A stretch of 64,000 nt of DNA from Salininema proteolyticum (GTDB taxonomy: Bacteria > Actinomycetota > Actinomycetes > Mycobacteriales > Micromonosporaceae): the NCBI RefSeq assembly GCF_042685645.1, contig NZ_JBHUNX010000001.1, positions 186,001 to 250,000 on the forward strand, read 5' to 3'. The notes below the pieces were generated by a model. It worked only from the letters and a program-made list of their open reading frames with translations. It ran no database searches and was not told the origin of the DNA. The position numbers were made by a program, and so were the translations under genes. Of the stretch, positions 26,981 to 35,812 are shown one piece after another; position 1 is the stretch's first letter; each line of letters starts with the position of its first letter.

Positions 26981-27213
26981 TGCCCATCGTCGTCGACGTC
27001 GACGTCATGCTGGCCAAGAGGAAGATGACCGTCGGGGCGCTCGCCGAGAAGGTCGGGATCACCCCGGCGAACCTCGCGGTGCTGAAGAACGGCAGGGCGA
27101 AGGCCGTGCGGTTCACGACCCTGGACGCGCTGTGCGAGTCCCTGGAATGCCAGCCGGGCGACCTCTTGCGGTGGGAGCCGGGGGAAGAGGGGCCCGGCAC
27201 GGAGAGCGGCTGA
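26980..27213 (+). CDS. Cro/CI-type HTH regulator (YozG-like)
   Basis: 77 aa. ATG 26980 overlaps the stop of the DUF2975 gene by 1 nt (TGATG). The helix-turn-helix is KMTVGALAEKVGITPANLAV, then VRFTTLDALCESLECQPGDL, typical of YozG-type regulators. It is inferred to bind the palindrome in the operon's promoter and to be modulated by its membrane partner. Confidence 0.85.
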   Translation: MPIVVDVDVMLAKRKMTVGALAEKVGITPANLAVLKNGRAKAVRFTTLDALCESLECQPGDLLRWEPGEEGPGTESG

Positions 27214-27264
27214 CGCCCACCCTTCGAGTGGACGCGTTCTGCCGCGGACCGGGTGCGATCCGGC

Positions 27265-27639
27265 TCAGGCGGAGACGCTCCGCCTCGGCTCGGCGGTCTC
27301 GATGACCTCGTCGAGGATGTCGCGCGTCAGCATGAGGTCCCGGATCGACTCGTCGATGCGGTCGCGCTCGGCCTCCAGCTCCCGGCGGAGCTTCTCGTCG
27401 GTGCGCTCGTTCGGCCCGCCGTCCGCGTCCCGCAGGCAGGGCAGCAGGTAGTTGATCTTGTCGCTGGACAGCCCGGCGGCCAAGAGGATCTGGATACGGA
27501 TGACGCGGTCGACCGCCCACTCACCGTAGACCCGGTGCCCGCCGGGAGTCCGCTCCGAGCGGAGAATGCCCTGCTTCTCGTAGTAGCGCAGCGAGCGCTC
27601 GCTGATTCCGGTCCGGCGGGAGAGCTCCCCGATCTTCAT
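27265..27639 (-). CDS. MerR family transcriptional regulator
   Basis: 124 aa. N-terminal winged HTH (KIGELSRRTGISERSLRYYE, then GGHRVYGEWAVDRV) and a C-terminal dimerisation helix; the C-terminal effector region is short and has no paired metal-binding cysteines, which argues against a metal sensor. ATG 27639 follows GAGGTG. It is divergent from an old yellow enzyme gene, and a palindrome (27665-27678) lies between them. Confidence 0.88.
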   Translation of the reverse strand: MKIGELSRRTGISERSLRYYEKQGILRSERTPGGHRVYGEWAVDRVIRIQILLAAGLSSDKINYLLPCLRDADGGPNERTDEKLRRELEAERDRIDESIRDLMLTRDILDEVIETAEPRRSVSA

Positions 27640-27657
27640 GGCGCACCTCACAGACGC

Positions 27658-27689
27658 TTGAAACTGACACCGGTGTCAAGTCCTAGTCT
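27658..27689 (+). promoter_or_regulatory. MerR-type promoter with elongated spacer
   Basis: TTGAAA (27658-27663) and TAGTCT (27684-27689) are 20 bp apart. The perfect 14-bp palindrome TGACACCGGTGTCA (27665-27678) fills the spacer. This is the classic MerR-activated layout. TAGTCT is followed by 6 nt and ATG 27696, so the transcript is leaderless. Confidence 0.7.
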
Positions 27690-27695
27690 ATCGGC

Positions 27696-28801
27696 ATGCG
27701 ACACAACGAGAACACCTCCGAACTCCTCCAGTCCGACTCCCTCGCCGGCCTCAAGCTCCCCAACCGCCTCGTCATGCCCCGCTGACGCGCAACCGCGCCG
27801 CCGTGGACGGCACCCCCACCGACCTCATGCGCGAGTACTACGCCCAGCGCGCCTCGGCCGGGCTCATCATCACCGAGGGCACCACGCCCAGCCGCGTCGG
27901 CCAGTCCTACCCGAACATCCCCGGCCTCTACACCGACGCCCACGTCCGCGGATGGAGGAAGGTCACCGACGCCGTCAAGGCCCGCGGAGGGCGGATGTTC
28001 GTCCAGATCCAGCACGCCGGGCGCGCCGGCCACCCCGACAACAGCGGACTGACCCCGCAGGCGCCCTCGCCGATCGCCCTGCCCGAGACCATCCACACCC
28101 CCTCCGGCCGCCAGGAGTCCGTGGTGCCCGAGGAGATGACCGCCGAGGACATCCGCGACACCGTCGCCGACTTCGCCGCCACCGCCCGCCGAGCGGTCGA
28201 GGCCGGCTTCGAGGGCGTCGAGGTCCACTCGGCCAACGGACACCTGCTGCACCAGTTCATCGCTGAGAACACCAACCACCGCACGGACTCCTACGGCGGT
28301 TCGCTGGAGAACCGGCTGCGACTCACCGTCGAGGTGGTCGAGGCGGTGGCCGCCGAGATCGGGCCCGAGCGCGTCGGCCTGCGGATCTCTCCCGGCAACA
28401 CCGTCAACGGCATCGCGGAGGGAGAGACCGGGGAGATCTACCCCGCCCTGGCCGACCGCCTGGCGGGCAGCGGGATCGCCTACCTGCACGTCATCTTCGC
28501 CGAACCGGAGTCCGAGCTGTTCCGGACGTTGCGCGCCAAGTGGCCCACCGCGATCATCGCCAACCCGAGCCTGGGCGAGACCGTCCCCGAGGACGGCGGA
28601 GCCGAGGCCGGGCGGAAACTGCTGGAGGCGGGCGCGGACTTCATCGCCCTGGGGCGCGCGTTCATCGCCAACCCGGACCTCGTGGAGCGGTTGGAGAAGG
28701 GCGCGCCGTTGAACGGACTCCAGGACGGTGCCCTGATGTACACCGGTGGCGCGCAGGGATACACCGACTACCCGACGCTCGACGGAGCCGGGTCGCGATG
28801 A
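27696..28801 (+). pseudogene. Old yellow enzyme (NADH:flavin oxidoreductase), frameshifted
   Basis: From ATG 27696 the frame reads a normal OYE N-terminus (SLAGLKLPNRLVMPR) and then stops at about 27783. Reading on in the +1 frame restores PLTRNRAAVDGTPTDLMREY and the rest of the enzyme: RMFVQIQHAGRAG, the FMN/substrate His-Asn segment EVHSANGHLLHQF, NHRTDSYGGSLENR and ALGRAFIANPDL. One base missing near 27777 explains this; the expected text is VMAPLTRNRA. With it the protein would be ~368 aa, full length. OYEs reduce activated alkenes using FMN and NAD(P)H. It is either a recent pseudogene or a sequencing error; a shorter product from 27803 would lack the first FMN-binding part. Confidence 0.8.
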
Positions 28802-28813
28802 GGGGGAGCGAAA

Positions 28814-28845
28814 GGGGACCGGCGGCCGTTCGGCCGCCGGTCCCC
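28814..28845. terminator. Bidirectional terminator between OYE and alpha-glucosidase genes
   Basis: Perfect 14-bp stem with GTTC loop (28814-28827 with 28832-28845) between two convergent genes. Confidence 0.75.
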
Positions 28846-28858
28846 TAGTCGGTATCGG

Positions 28859-30424
28859 TCAGCGGCTGAGCCAGACGGTCGAGCCGCCCCGGAGGGACTC
28901 GCCCTCCAGCGGAGCGGTCTCCAACAGGACCTCCCGGCCCTCGAGCAGCCCGGAGACGTCCACCGGCTCGTCGCCGAAGTTGGTGGCGCACAAGTGGGCC
29001 CCGTTGTCGAAGACGAGGACGTCCTCGCGGGGCGCCTCGCGCCACTCGACGGAGGAGCCGCGCTCGTCGCGGAAGGACTTGCGCAGTCCGATGGCGTGGC
29101 GGTAGAAGGCCAGGGCCGAGTCCTCGGACTTCTCCTGGGCCTCGACGGACTTGCCGCCCCAGTCGCCGGGCTGCGGCAGCCAGGCGCCGGCCGACCCGAA
29201 CCCGAAGGACTCGCCGGACTCCTTCCACGGCAGCGGGACGCGGCAGCCGTCGCGGCCGATCTGCTCGCCGCCGGTGCGGTGGAAGGTCGGGTCCTCGCGC
29301 ACCTCGGCGGGGAGGTCGAGGACCTCGTTGAGCCCCAGCTCCTCGCCCTGGTAGACGTAGACGACACCCGGCAGCGCCATGAGCAGCGCGGTGGCCGCCT
29401 TGGCGCGCGCCAGCCCGGTCTCGCCTCCGCCGTAACGGGTCACGTGGCGCTGCACGTCGTGGTTCGACAGCACCCACGTGCAGGGGGCGCCGACACCGGA
29501 GTTGTTGCGCACCTCGGCGTCGATGGCCGACTCGAAGTCCGCCGCGGCGAACGGCGCCAGCACGAGGTCGAAGTTGAACGCCTGGTGCAGTTCGTCGGGG
29601 CGCAGGTAGAGCGCACGGCGCTCGGCCGAGTCGGTCCACGCCTCGGCGACGAACACGCGGTCGCCGTCGTACTCCTCGATGACGGGGCGCCACGAGCGGT
29701 AGATGTCGTGGACGCCGTCCTGGTCGAAGAACGGGGCCTTCGTCGTCCCGATCATCTCGATGGAGCCGTCCCCGCCGGTGTCCGGCAGGCCCTCGGCCTT
29801 CACCATGCCGTGGGCGACGTCGATCCGGAAGCCGTCCACGCCGCGGTCGAGCCAGAAGCGCAGCACGGACTCGAACTCGGTGCGCACCTCCGGGTTGTCC
29901 CAGTCGAGGTCCGGCTGGGTGGAGTCGAACAGGTGCAGGTACCACTGGCCCCCGTCGGGCGTCTTGGACCAGGCCGCGCCCCCGAAGATGGACTGCCAGT
30001 TGTTCGGCGGAGTGTCCGGGGCGGCGGGGTCGACGTCGCGGAAGTGGTAGCGCGCCCGCTCGGGCGAACCGGGCCCGGCGGCCAGAGCCGCCTTGAACCA
30101 CTCGTGCTCCGAGGAGGTGTGGTTGGGGACCAGGTCGACGATGACGCGGATGCCGTGCTCGTGCGCGGTGGCCAGCATGGCGTCGAAGTCGGCGAGCGTG
30201 CCGAAGCGCGGGTCGACGTCGCGGTAGTCGGCGACGTCGTAGCCCGCGTCGTTCTGGGGCGAGGTGTAGAAGGGCGAGAGCCAGACGGCGTCGACGCCGA
30301 GCTTCGCGAGGTACGGGAGTCGGTCCCCGACGCCGGCGAGGTCGCCCATGCCGTCGCCGTTGCCGTCGGCGAAGGAGCGCGGGTAGACCTGGTAGACGAC
30401 GGTGTCCTGCCACCACTTGGTCAT
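28859..30424 (-). CDS. GH13 alpha-glucosidase / oligo-1,6-glucosidase
   Basis: 521 aa. Cytoplasmic (no signal peptide) alpha-glucosidase that hydrolyses maltose, maltodextrin or isomaltose. It begins WWQDTVVYQVYPRSFAD. The four GH13 regions are present: DLVPNHTS, GFRIDVAH (nucleophile Asp), VFVAEAW (acid/base Glu) and VLSNHDVQRHV (stabilising Asp). It is 60 bp downstream of the LacI gene on the same strand and divergent from the MalEFG-type importer, so it would process the sugar taken up by that importer. AglA/MalL-like; trehalose hydrolysis is less likely but not excluded. Confidence 0.92.
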   Translation of the reverse strand: MTKWWQDTVVYQVYPRSFADGNGDGMGDLAGVGDRLPYLAKLGVDAVWLSPFYTSPQNDAGYDVADYRDVDPRFGTLADFDAMLATAHEHGIRVIVDLVPNHTSSEHEWFKAALAAGPGSPERARYHFRDVDPAAPDTPPNNWQSIFGGAAWSKTPDGGQWYLHLFDSTQPDLDWDNPEVRTEFESVLRFWLDRGVDGFRIDVAHGMVKAEGLPDTGGDGSIEMIGTTKAPFFDQDGVHDIYRSWRPVIEEYDGDRVFVAEAWTDSAERRALYLRPDELHQAFNFDLVLAPFAAADFESAIDAEVRNNSGVGAPCTWVLSNHDVQRHVTRYGGGETGLARAKAATALLMALPGVVYVYQGEELGLNEVLDLPAEVREDPTFHRTGGEQIGRDGCRVPLPWKESGESFGFGSAGAWLPQPGDWGGKSVEAQEKSEDSALAFYRHAIGLRKSFRDERGSSVEWREAPREDVLVFDNGAHLCATNFGDEPVDVSGLLEGREVLLETAPLEGESLRGGSTVWLSR

Positions 30425-30484
30425 AGGGGGTTCCCTTTCTGGAGAGAAGAAGTCGGTCTGGGTGCTGTTCGCTTCGCGAGGGGC

Positions 30485-31474
30485 TCAGGCGCCGCCGGTG
30501 GAACCGCGGACGACCAGTTCCGTGCGGAACAGGTACTCGGCGGTGGGGGTGGCGGCGCCGTCGATGGACTCGAGGAGGGAGCGCGTGGCGGCCGTGGCTA
30601 TGTCGCGGACCGGTTGGCGCAGGGTCGTGAGGGGAGGGGAGGTGTGCGCGATGAGGGGCGAGTCGTCGTACCCGACGACGGAGAGGTCGTCCGGGACGCG
30701 CAGCCCGCGGTCGGCGGCGGCCTGGACGGCGCCCAGCGCCATCATGTCCGAGCCGCAGACGATCCCGGTGACGCCCCGGTCGATGAGTCGTTCGGCGGCC
30801 GCGTAGCCGCCCTGCTCGCCGAAGAGCGTCAACTCGATGTGCTCGGGCCCGACCTTCTGCACCGCTTTGCGGTACCCGTCGAGCTTGCGCTTGACCGGAG
30901 TGTACTTCTCCGGTCCGGAGATCAGGCCGATCTCGGTGTGCCCCAGCGACGCGAGGTGCTCCACCGCCGTCCGCGCCGCGTGGGCGTCGTCGGCGCTGAA
31001 GGCGGGCGCCTCGATCCCCTCCGGCTGCCCGGTGATGAACGCCAGCGGCAGCTTCTTCTCCACCAGCTCCCGGTAGCGCTCGCTGGAGGCCGTCGAGTCG
31101 GAGTTCATGCCCGAGACGATGGCCATCCCGGCCACGCCGCGCTCGGTGAGCATGTCGATGTACTCGTCCTCGCTGACGCCCGAGGGCGACTGGGTGCAGA
31201 GCACCGGGGTGTACCCGGATCCGGCGAGCACCGTCGCGATCGTCTGCGCGTACAGGGGGAATATCGGGTTGTCCAACTCGGGGAGGATGAGCCCGATGAG
31301 GCCCACGGCGTGGCGCCGCAGGGAGGCGGGGCGCTCGTAGCCGAGGACGTCGAGCGCGGTGAGGACGTTCTCCCTCGTCCGCGCGCCGACTCCGGGCTTG
31401 TCGTTGAGAACCCGGGAGACGGTCGCTTCGCTGACGCCGGCCTGTTCGGCCACATCGGTGAGTCTGAGGCGCAT
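30485..31474 (-). CDS. LacI family regulator of the maltose locus
   Basis: 329 aa. N-terminal LacI HTH and hinge (RLTDVAEQAGVSEATVSRVL) and a periplasmic-binding-like sugar domain (LILPELDNPIFPLYAQTIA, GSDMMALGAVQAA, LSVVGYDDSPLI). Located between the alpha-glucosidase and the divergent importer, it is inferred to repress both in the absence of maltodextrin, like MalR/AglR of actinomycetes. Candidate operators lie at 31516-31538 and 31582-31616. Confidence 0.9.
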   Translation of the reverse strand: MRLRLTDVAEQAGVSEATVSRVLNDKPGVGARTRENVLTALDVLGYERPASLRRHAVGLIGLILPELDNPIFPLYAQTIATVLAGSGYTPVLCTQSPSGVSEDEYIDMLTERGVAGMAIVSGMNSDSTASSERYRELVEKKLPLAFITGQPEGIEAPAFSADDAHAARTAVEHLASLGHTEIGLISGPEKYTPVKRKLDGYRKAVQKVGPEHIELTLFGEQGGYAAAERLIDRGVTGIVCGSDMMALGAVQAAADRGLRVPDDLSVVGYDDSPLIAHTSPPLTTLRQPVRDIATAATRSLLESIDGAATPTAEYLFRTELVVRGSTGGA

Positions 31475-31515
31475 GGATCCAGCGTAGCAGTTTGGAAAGT
31501 AGATAACATTTTGGG

Positions 31516-31616
31516 TGCAAGATTTTACGGGAATTGCAATATATTTCCGATCCGTGTCATGCTGTGGTGGATGTCAATGACGTGAGAATGTCGCACAGGT
31601 TACGCGAACATCTCAC
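31516..31616. promoter_or_regulatory. Candidate LacI-type operators between lacI and malE
   Basis: Two dyads lie in the divergent intergenic region: TGCAA-N13-TTGCA (31516-31538) and an imperfect 13-bp pair GTGAGAATGTCGC / GCGAACATCTCAC (31582-31616). Which one is used cannot be decided from sequence. Confidence 0.45.
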
Positions 31617-31707
31617 TTAACCTGCGAGGATGACCTCCGTGGCAGGGTTTGCGGCGTCCGCGCCGCCCTTGCGACAACGGGGGCCGATCTCAATGAGGAG
31701 ACTGAAC

Positions 31708-32976
31708 ATGAAGCAGAGCCGACACTCCACCGCCCCAACGGTTCTCACCCGCCGCACCCTGGGCGCCGGAATCGCCGCCACCACGGCGCTCGCCCTCGCC
31801 GCCTGCGGCGGCGGAGGCGGCGGACCAGAGACCGACGACTCGGCCGGAGACGGGACCACACTCGTCATCTGGGCCGACGAGACCCAAGGACCCGTCCTCA
31901 AGAACGCCGTCGACGCCGTCAAGGCCGACTACGGCCTCGACTTCGAGGTCAAGGAGTACGCCGAAGACCTCCAGGAGAACTACCTCAACGCCGTCGAACA
32001 GGGCAACGGCCCCGACATCGTCGTGGGAGCCCACGACTGGGCCGGCGCCGTCGTCTCCGCCGGAGGAGCCGAGGCTCTCCACCTCGACACAGCGCAGACC
32101 GACGCCCTCAACCCCGCCTCCGTCTCCGCCTTCACCATGGACGGCCAGCTCTACGGAATCCCCTACGCCGTCGAGAACCTCGGCCTCTTCCGCAACACCG
32201 AGCTCGCCCCCGACGAGCCGGCCGCCTTCGAGGACCTCATCGCCGACGCCGAGAAGGCCGGCACCGAGCGCTCCCTCGTCGTCCAGCAGGGAGAGGACGG
32301 CGACCCCTACCACGGCTACCCGATCTACTCCTCCATGGGCGGCTACCTCTTCGGCTACGACCCCGACGAGGGCTTCGACGCCGCCGACATCGGCATCGAC
32401 TCCGAAGGCGGCGTCGCCGCCCTGGAGAAGTTCGCCGAACTCGGCGAAGAGGGCGTCCTCTCCACCTCCGTCAGCTCCGAGAACGCCGTCGACCTCTTCG
32501 TCAAGGGCGAGGCCCCCTACATGATCACCGGCCCCTGGTCCGTCGGCGCCGTCACCGAAGCCGGAGTCGACTTCGAGGTCGGCGCCATCCCCGGCTTCGA
32601 AGGCGAAGACCCCGCCGCCCCCTTCCTCGGCGCCCAGGGCTTCTACGTCAACCCCGACGGAGAGAACAAGGCCAGCGCCGTCGACTTCGCCACCCGCGCC
32701 CTCTTCGACGAGGCCTTCCTCGACATCGTCGCCCAGGACGGCGGACGCGAACCCGCCCACCTGAACGCCGCCGCGGCCTTCACCCGCGACAACGCCGTCA
32801 ACGCCGGCTTCGCCGCCGCCGGAGAGAACTCCCTGCCCATGCCGAACATCCCCGCCATGGGCGCCGTCTGGGAACCCCTCGGACGCGCCATGGCCGACTG
32901 CATCAACGGCAACACCACCGGCCGCGAGGCCGCCGAGACCGCCGCCAAGACAGTCCGCGACGAGGTGGAGGGCTAG
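31708..32976 (+). CDS. Maltose/maltodextrin-binding lipoprotein (MalE-like)
   Basis: 422 aa from ATG 31708, chosen because GAGGAG lies 7 nt upstream; ATG 31693 is an alternative. The signal peptide has twin arginines (TRRTLGAGIAATTALALAAC) and a lipobox ending in the Cys that would be lipidated. The mature part is a family 1 solute-binding protein (LVIWADETQGPVLKNAVDAV, GNGPDIVVGAHDWAGA, YGIPYAVENLGLFRNT). It delivers the sugar to the two permeases encoded next. First gene of the importer operon. Confidence 0.92.
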   Translation: MKQSRHSTAPTVLTRRTLGAGIAATTALALAACGGGGGGPETDDSAGDGTTLVIWADETQGPVLKNAVDAVKADYGLDFEVKEYAEDLQENYLNAVEQGNGPDIVVGAHDWAGAVVSAGGAEALHLDTAQTDALNPASVSAFTMDGQLYGIPYAVENLGLFRNTELAPDEPAAFEDLIADAEKAGTERSLVVQQGEDGDPYHGYPIYSSMGGYLFGYDPDEGFDAADIGIDSEGGVAALEKFAELGEEGVLSTSVSSENAVDLFVKGEAPYMITGPWSVGAVTEAGVDFEVGAIPGFEGEDPAAPFLGAQGFYVNPDGENKASAVDFATRALFDEAFLDIVAQDGGREPAHLNAAAAFTRDNAVNAGFAAAGENSLPMPNIPAMGAVWEPLGRAMADCINGNTTGREAAETAAKTVRDEVEG

Positions 32977-33007
32977 CCGCCCGCGCGGACCCTCCGAAAG
33001 GCACCGA

Positions 33008-34597
33008 ATGAACACGCGCACCACGCGCCCGACGGACGAACCCGACAGCGGAGCGCGGCCGACGCACCACACCGGACACAGCGTCACCCTGGGCGGCACC
33101 GTCGCCAAGATCGCCGCCCTCGGACTCACCACGGCCCTCGCCGTGTGGGCCGCGCTCCCGCTGATCGGGCAGCAGCAGTGGGGCTGGCTCGCCCTCGAAG
33201 CCGGCCTCCTCGCGCTCGTCTACTACGTCTACCTCCAAAAACGGCACGTCCCGCTCAAATACCTCGTGCCCGGCACACTCCTCCTGGCCGCCTTCCAGAT
33301 CCTCCCCGTGGTCCTCACCGTCGCCACCGCGACGACCAACTACGGCGAAGGGCACCGCCTCGACAAGGACGGCGCCGTCCAGGCCACCATCGCCGCCGGG
33401 CTGCAACGCGACCCCGACTCGCCCACGTATCTCTACTCGGTGGGCGAGGACGCCGGCGGCCCCACCCTCCTGCTGACCGACCCCGCCGAGGAGTCCTACT
33501 GGGCCGGAGACGAGACCGGGCTGACCGAGCTCGACGCCTCGGAGCTCACCGTCGACGGTCAGGGCCGCGTCACCGAGTCCCCCGGCTACCGGGTCTGGGA
33601 CACCGACGAGGTCAACCAGAGGATCGACGAGATCGAGGCCCTCGCCGTCCCCGTCGGCGACGGCGGCATCAACGTCCAGGGCTTCACCGCCTTCGAGGGC
33701 ACCAGCACCCGCACCTACGACGCCTCGTGCGACTGCATCACCGACAGCGCCACCGGAACGGTGTGGACCGCCGACGACGACCGCGGCGCGTTCTACGACG
33801 AGGACGGAAACCGGGCGCTCGCCGGGTGGAAGGTGAGCGTCGGCCTGTCCAACTTCACCAAGGTCTTCACCGACGAGTCCGTGCGCGACCCGTTCCTGCG
33901 CGTCTTCGTGTGGAACCTCGCCTTCGCCGTCGCGTCGGTGGCGCTGACCTTCGCCCTCGGACTGGCCTGCGCCATGGCGCTCAACAAGCCGGACCTCAAG
34001 GGCACCAAGATCTACCGCGCCATCCTGATCCTGCCCTACGCGATGCCGGCCTTCGCCATGTTCCTGGTCTGGTCGCAGATGTTCAACTCCGAGTACGGGC
34101 TGATCAACAACATGTTCGGCATGGACGTCAACTGGCTGGCGGGAACCTGGACGGCGCGCTTCATGGTCCTGTTCGTCAACCTGTGGCTGGGCTTCCCCTA
34201 CATGTTCCTCATCAGCCTCGGCGCCCTGCAGGCGCTTCCGAGCGACTCGCTGGAGGCGGCCAAGATCGACGGGGCGACGGGCTTCCGGGCCTTCCGGTCG
34301 ATCACCCTGCCGCTGCTGCTGGTCTCCCTGACGCCGCTGCTGATCTCCTCGTTCGCGTTCAACTTCAACAACGTCAACGCGATCCTCCTGACCACCGGGG
34401 GCCACCCGATCGGCGTGGGCGACCAGGTCGGCGGGACGGACCTGCTCATCAGCTACACCTACCGCCTGGCCTTCACCGGAACGAACCCGGACTACGGATT
34501 CGCCTCGGCCGTCAGCGTGTTCATCTTCCTCATCGTGGCGACCATGTCCGCGGCGATGTTCCGCCTCACCGTCAAGCAGGAGGAGGTCTTCCAGTGA
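33008..34597 (+). CDS. Maltose-type ABC permease (MalF-like)
   Basis: 529 aa. Hydrophobic segments near the N-terminus (about residues 38-105), a long extracytoplasmic loop (about 110-300, the P2-type domain of MalF) and a C-terminal MetI-type permease domain with the EAA loop EAAKIDGATGFRAFRSITLP. The stop overlaps the next permease gene by 4 nt. Pairs with it to form the membrane channel. No ATPase gene is present here; actinomycetes commonly share one (MsiK) for such importers, so that is inferred. Confidence 0.92.
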   Translation: MNTRTTRPTDEPDSGARPTHHTGHSVTLGGTVAKIAALGLTTALAVWAALPLIGQQQWGWLALEAGLLALVYYVYLQKRHVPLKYLVPGTLLLAAFQILPVVLTVATATTNYGEGHRLDKDGAVQATIAAGLQRDPDSPTYLYSVGEDAGGPTLLLTDPAEESYWAGDETGLTELDASELTVDGQGRVTESPGYRVWDTDEVNQRIDEIEALAVPVGDGGINVQGFTAFEGTSTRTYDASCDCITDSATGTVWTADDDRGAFYDEDGNRALAGWKVSVGLSNFTKVFTDESVRDPFLRVFVWNLAFAVASVALTFALGLACAMALNKPDLKGTKIYRAILILPYAMPAFAMFLVWSQMFNSEYGLINNMFGMDVNWLAGTWTARFMVLFVNLWLGFPYMFLISLGALQALPSDSLEAAKIDGATGFRAFRSITLPLLLVSLTPLLISSFAFNFNNVNAILLTTGGHPIGVGDQVGGTDLLISYTYRLAFTGTNPDYGFASAVSVFIFLIVATMSAAMFRLTVKQEEVFQ

Positions 34598-35472
34598 CGA
34601 CGAAGAACGACCGCCGTTTCGCCAAGTGGGCCAAGACCAAGGGCTGGCGCCACGCCGTGGCCCTGGTCGTCTGCCTCTACGTCCTGGTCCCCCTCCTGTA
34701 CATCGTCGTGGGCGCCTTCAACCCGTCAGGGACCCTGCCCAGCACCTCCCTGGTGCCCGAGGGCGTCAGCCTGGTGAGCTTCGAGCGGCTCTTCACCGAC
34801 CCGCAGTTCCCCTTCGTGAAGTGGTACGGCAACACCATCGCCGTGGCGTGCACGGCGTCCTTCCTGTCCATCCTCATCTCGTCCCTGGCCGCCTACGCCT
34901 TCAGCCGCTTCCGCTTCCGGGGGCGCCGGCCGTACCTGCTCTTCCTGCTGCTGATCCAGATGTTCCCCGCCTTCCTCGCGATGGTGGCCCTGTACGTCCT
35001 GTTCAGCAACCTGGGGGAGTACTACCCCGCGCTGGGGCTCAACACGAGGATGGGCCTGCTCATGGTCTACATGGGCGGCGCCCTGGGCGTCTCGACGTGG
35101 CTCATGAAGGGCTTCTTCGACACCATTCCCAAGGAGCTGGACGAGGCCGCGCGCATCGACGGGGCCTCCCACGCGCAGATCTTCTTCAAGATCATCCTCC
35201 CGCTGGCGGCTCCCATCATCGCCATCTCGGGGATCCTGGCGTTCGTGGGGACCATGAACGACTTCGTGCTCGCCTCGATCTTCCTGACCGACCGGGAGGA
35301 GTGGACCCTCGCCCTCGGCCTCAAGACGATGACCGCCGACAACGCCGAACTGACCCAGCGCGGCATGTTCGCGGCGGGAACGCTCATGGCCTCGGTTCTG
35401 ACCGTCGGGATCTTCATGGCCCTGCAGCGCTACATCGTCTCCGGCCTCACGGGCGGGGCGGTCAAGGGCTGA
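34594..35472 (+). CDS. Maltose-type ABC permease (MalG-like)
   Basis: 292 aa. GTG 34594 overlaps the malF-type stop (GTGA) and has AGGAGG 8 nt upstream, inside the preceding gene. Six membrane segments and the EAA loop DEAARIDGASHAQIFFKIILP mark it as the second permease subunit of a carbohydrate importer. The last gene of the operon; a large stem-loop element (35481-35623) starts 9 bp after the stop. Confidence 0.92.
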   Translation: MTTKNDRRFAKWAKTKGWRHAVALVVCLYVLVPLLYIVVGAFNPSGTLPSTSLVPEGVSLVSFERLFTDPQFPFVKWYGNTIAVACTASFLSILISSLAAYAFSRFRFRGRRPYLLFLLLIQMFPAFLAMVALYVLFSNLGEYYPALGLNTRMGLLMVYMGGALGVSTWLMKGFFDTIPKELDEAARIDGASHAQIFFKIILPLAAPIIAISGILAFVGTMNDFVLASIFLTDREEWTLALGLKTMTADNAELTQRGMFAAGTLMASVLTVGIFMALQRYIVSGLTGGAVKG

Positions 35473-35812
35473 CGAGCGGTCGGTGCCCGCTCAACCCCTT
35501 CCAGGGTCGTCATCTCGCACCGATCGCGAGGTCCGAAAGGGTTTTCGGCCCATCGGACCTCGCGATCGGCACGATCTAGTACCCCTGGCAGCGCCTGAGC
35601 TCCTTCCAGCGCCAACGCCGCGAGGCCCCTACCGCGGGCCGGCGACGACAGGTCTTCCCGCACAGCGGAGTGCGGGTGGAACAACGGGTGCGGACCGTGC
35701 CTCCCAGCTGCGTCCGCACCCGTTCGTCGCGGGTGAATGGCCGTTCGGCCTAGTAACCAATCGCTTCCCGAGTCGTTCTCCAATACAGCAACGACAAAGT
35801 GAAGGGGAGATC
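35473..35812 (+). other. Intergenic region with dispersed stem-loop element
   Basis: 340 bp without a gene. Its first half is copy A of the three-copy element. The second half carries only the start region of the protease gene. Confidence 0.6.
35481..35623. repeat. Dispersed structured element, copy A
   Basis: Conserved left flank (CCGCTCA, CCAGG, CTCGCA), then a perfect 17-bp stem (35520-35536 with 35553-35569), then the conserved right flank (CACGATCTA, CCTGG, GCCTGAGCTCCTTCCAGCG, AACGCCGCGA). GCTCA/TGAGC and CCAGG/CCTGG of the flanks are themselves complementary, giving nested outer stems. Related copies are at 39831-40025 and 48379-48568. Confidence 0.7.

Noticed and set aside
28994..31585. 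863-aa open frame on the plus strand
   Set aside because: It lies antisense to the alpha-glucosidase and LacI genes, whose motifs are unmistakable; the frame is open only because of GC-rich codons on the other strand.
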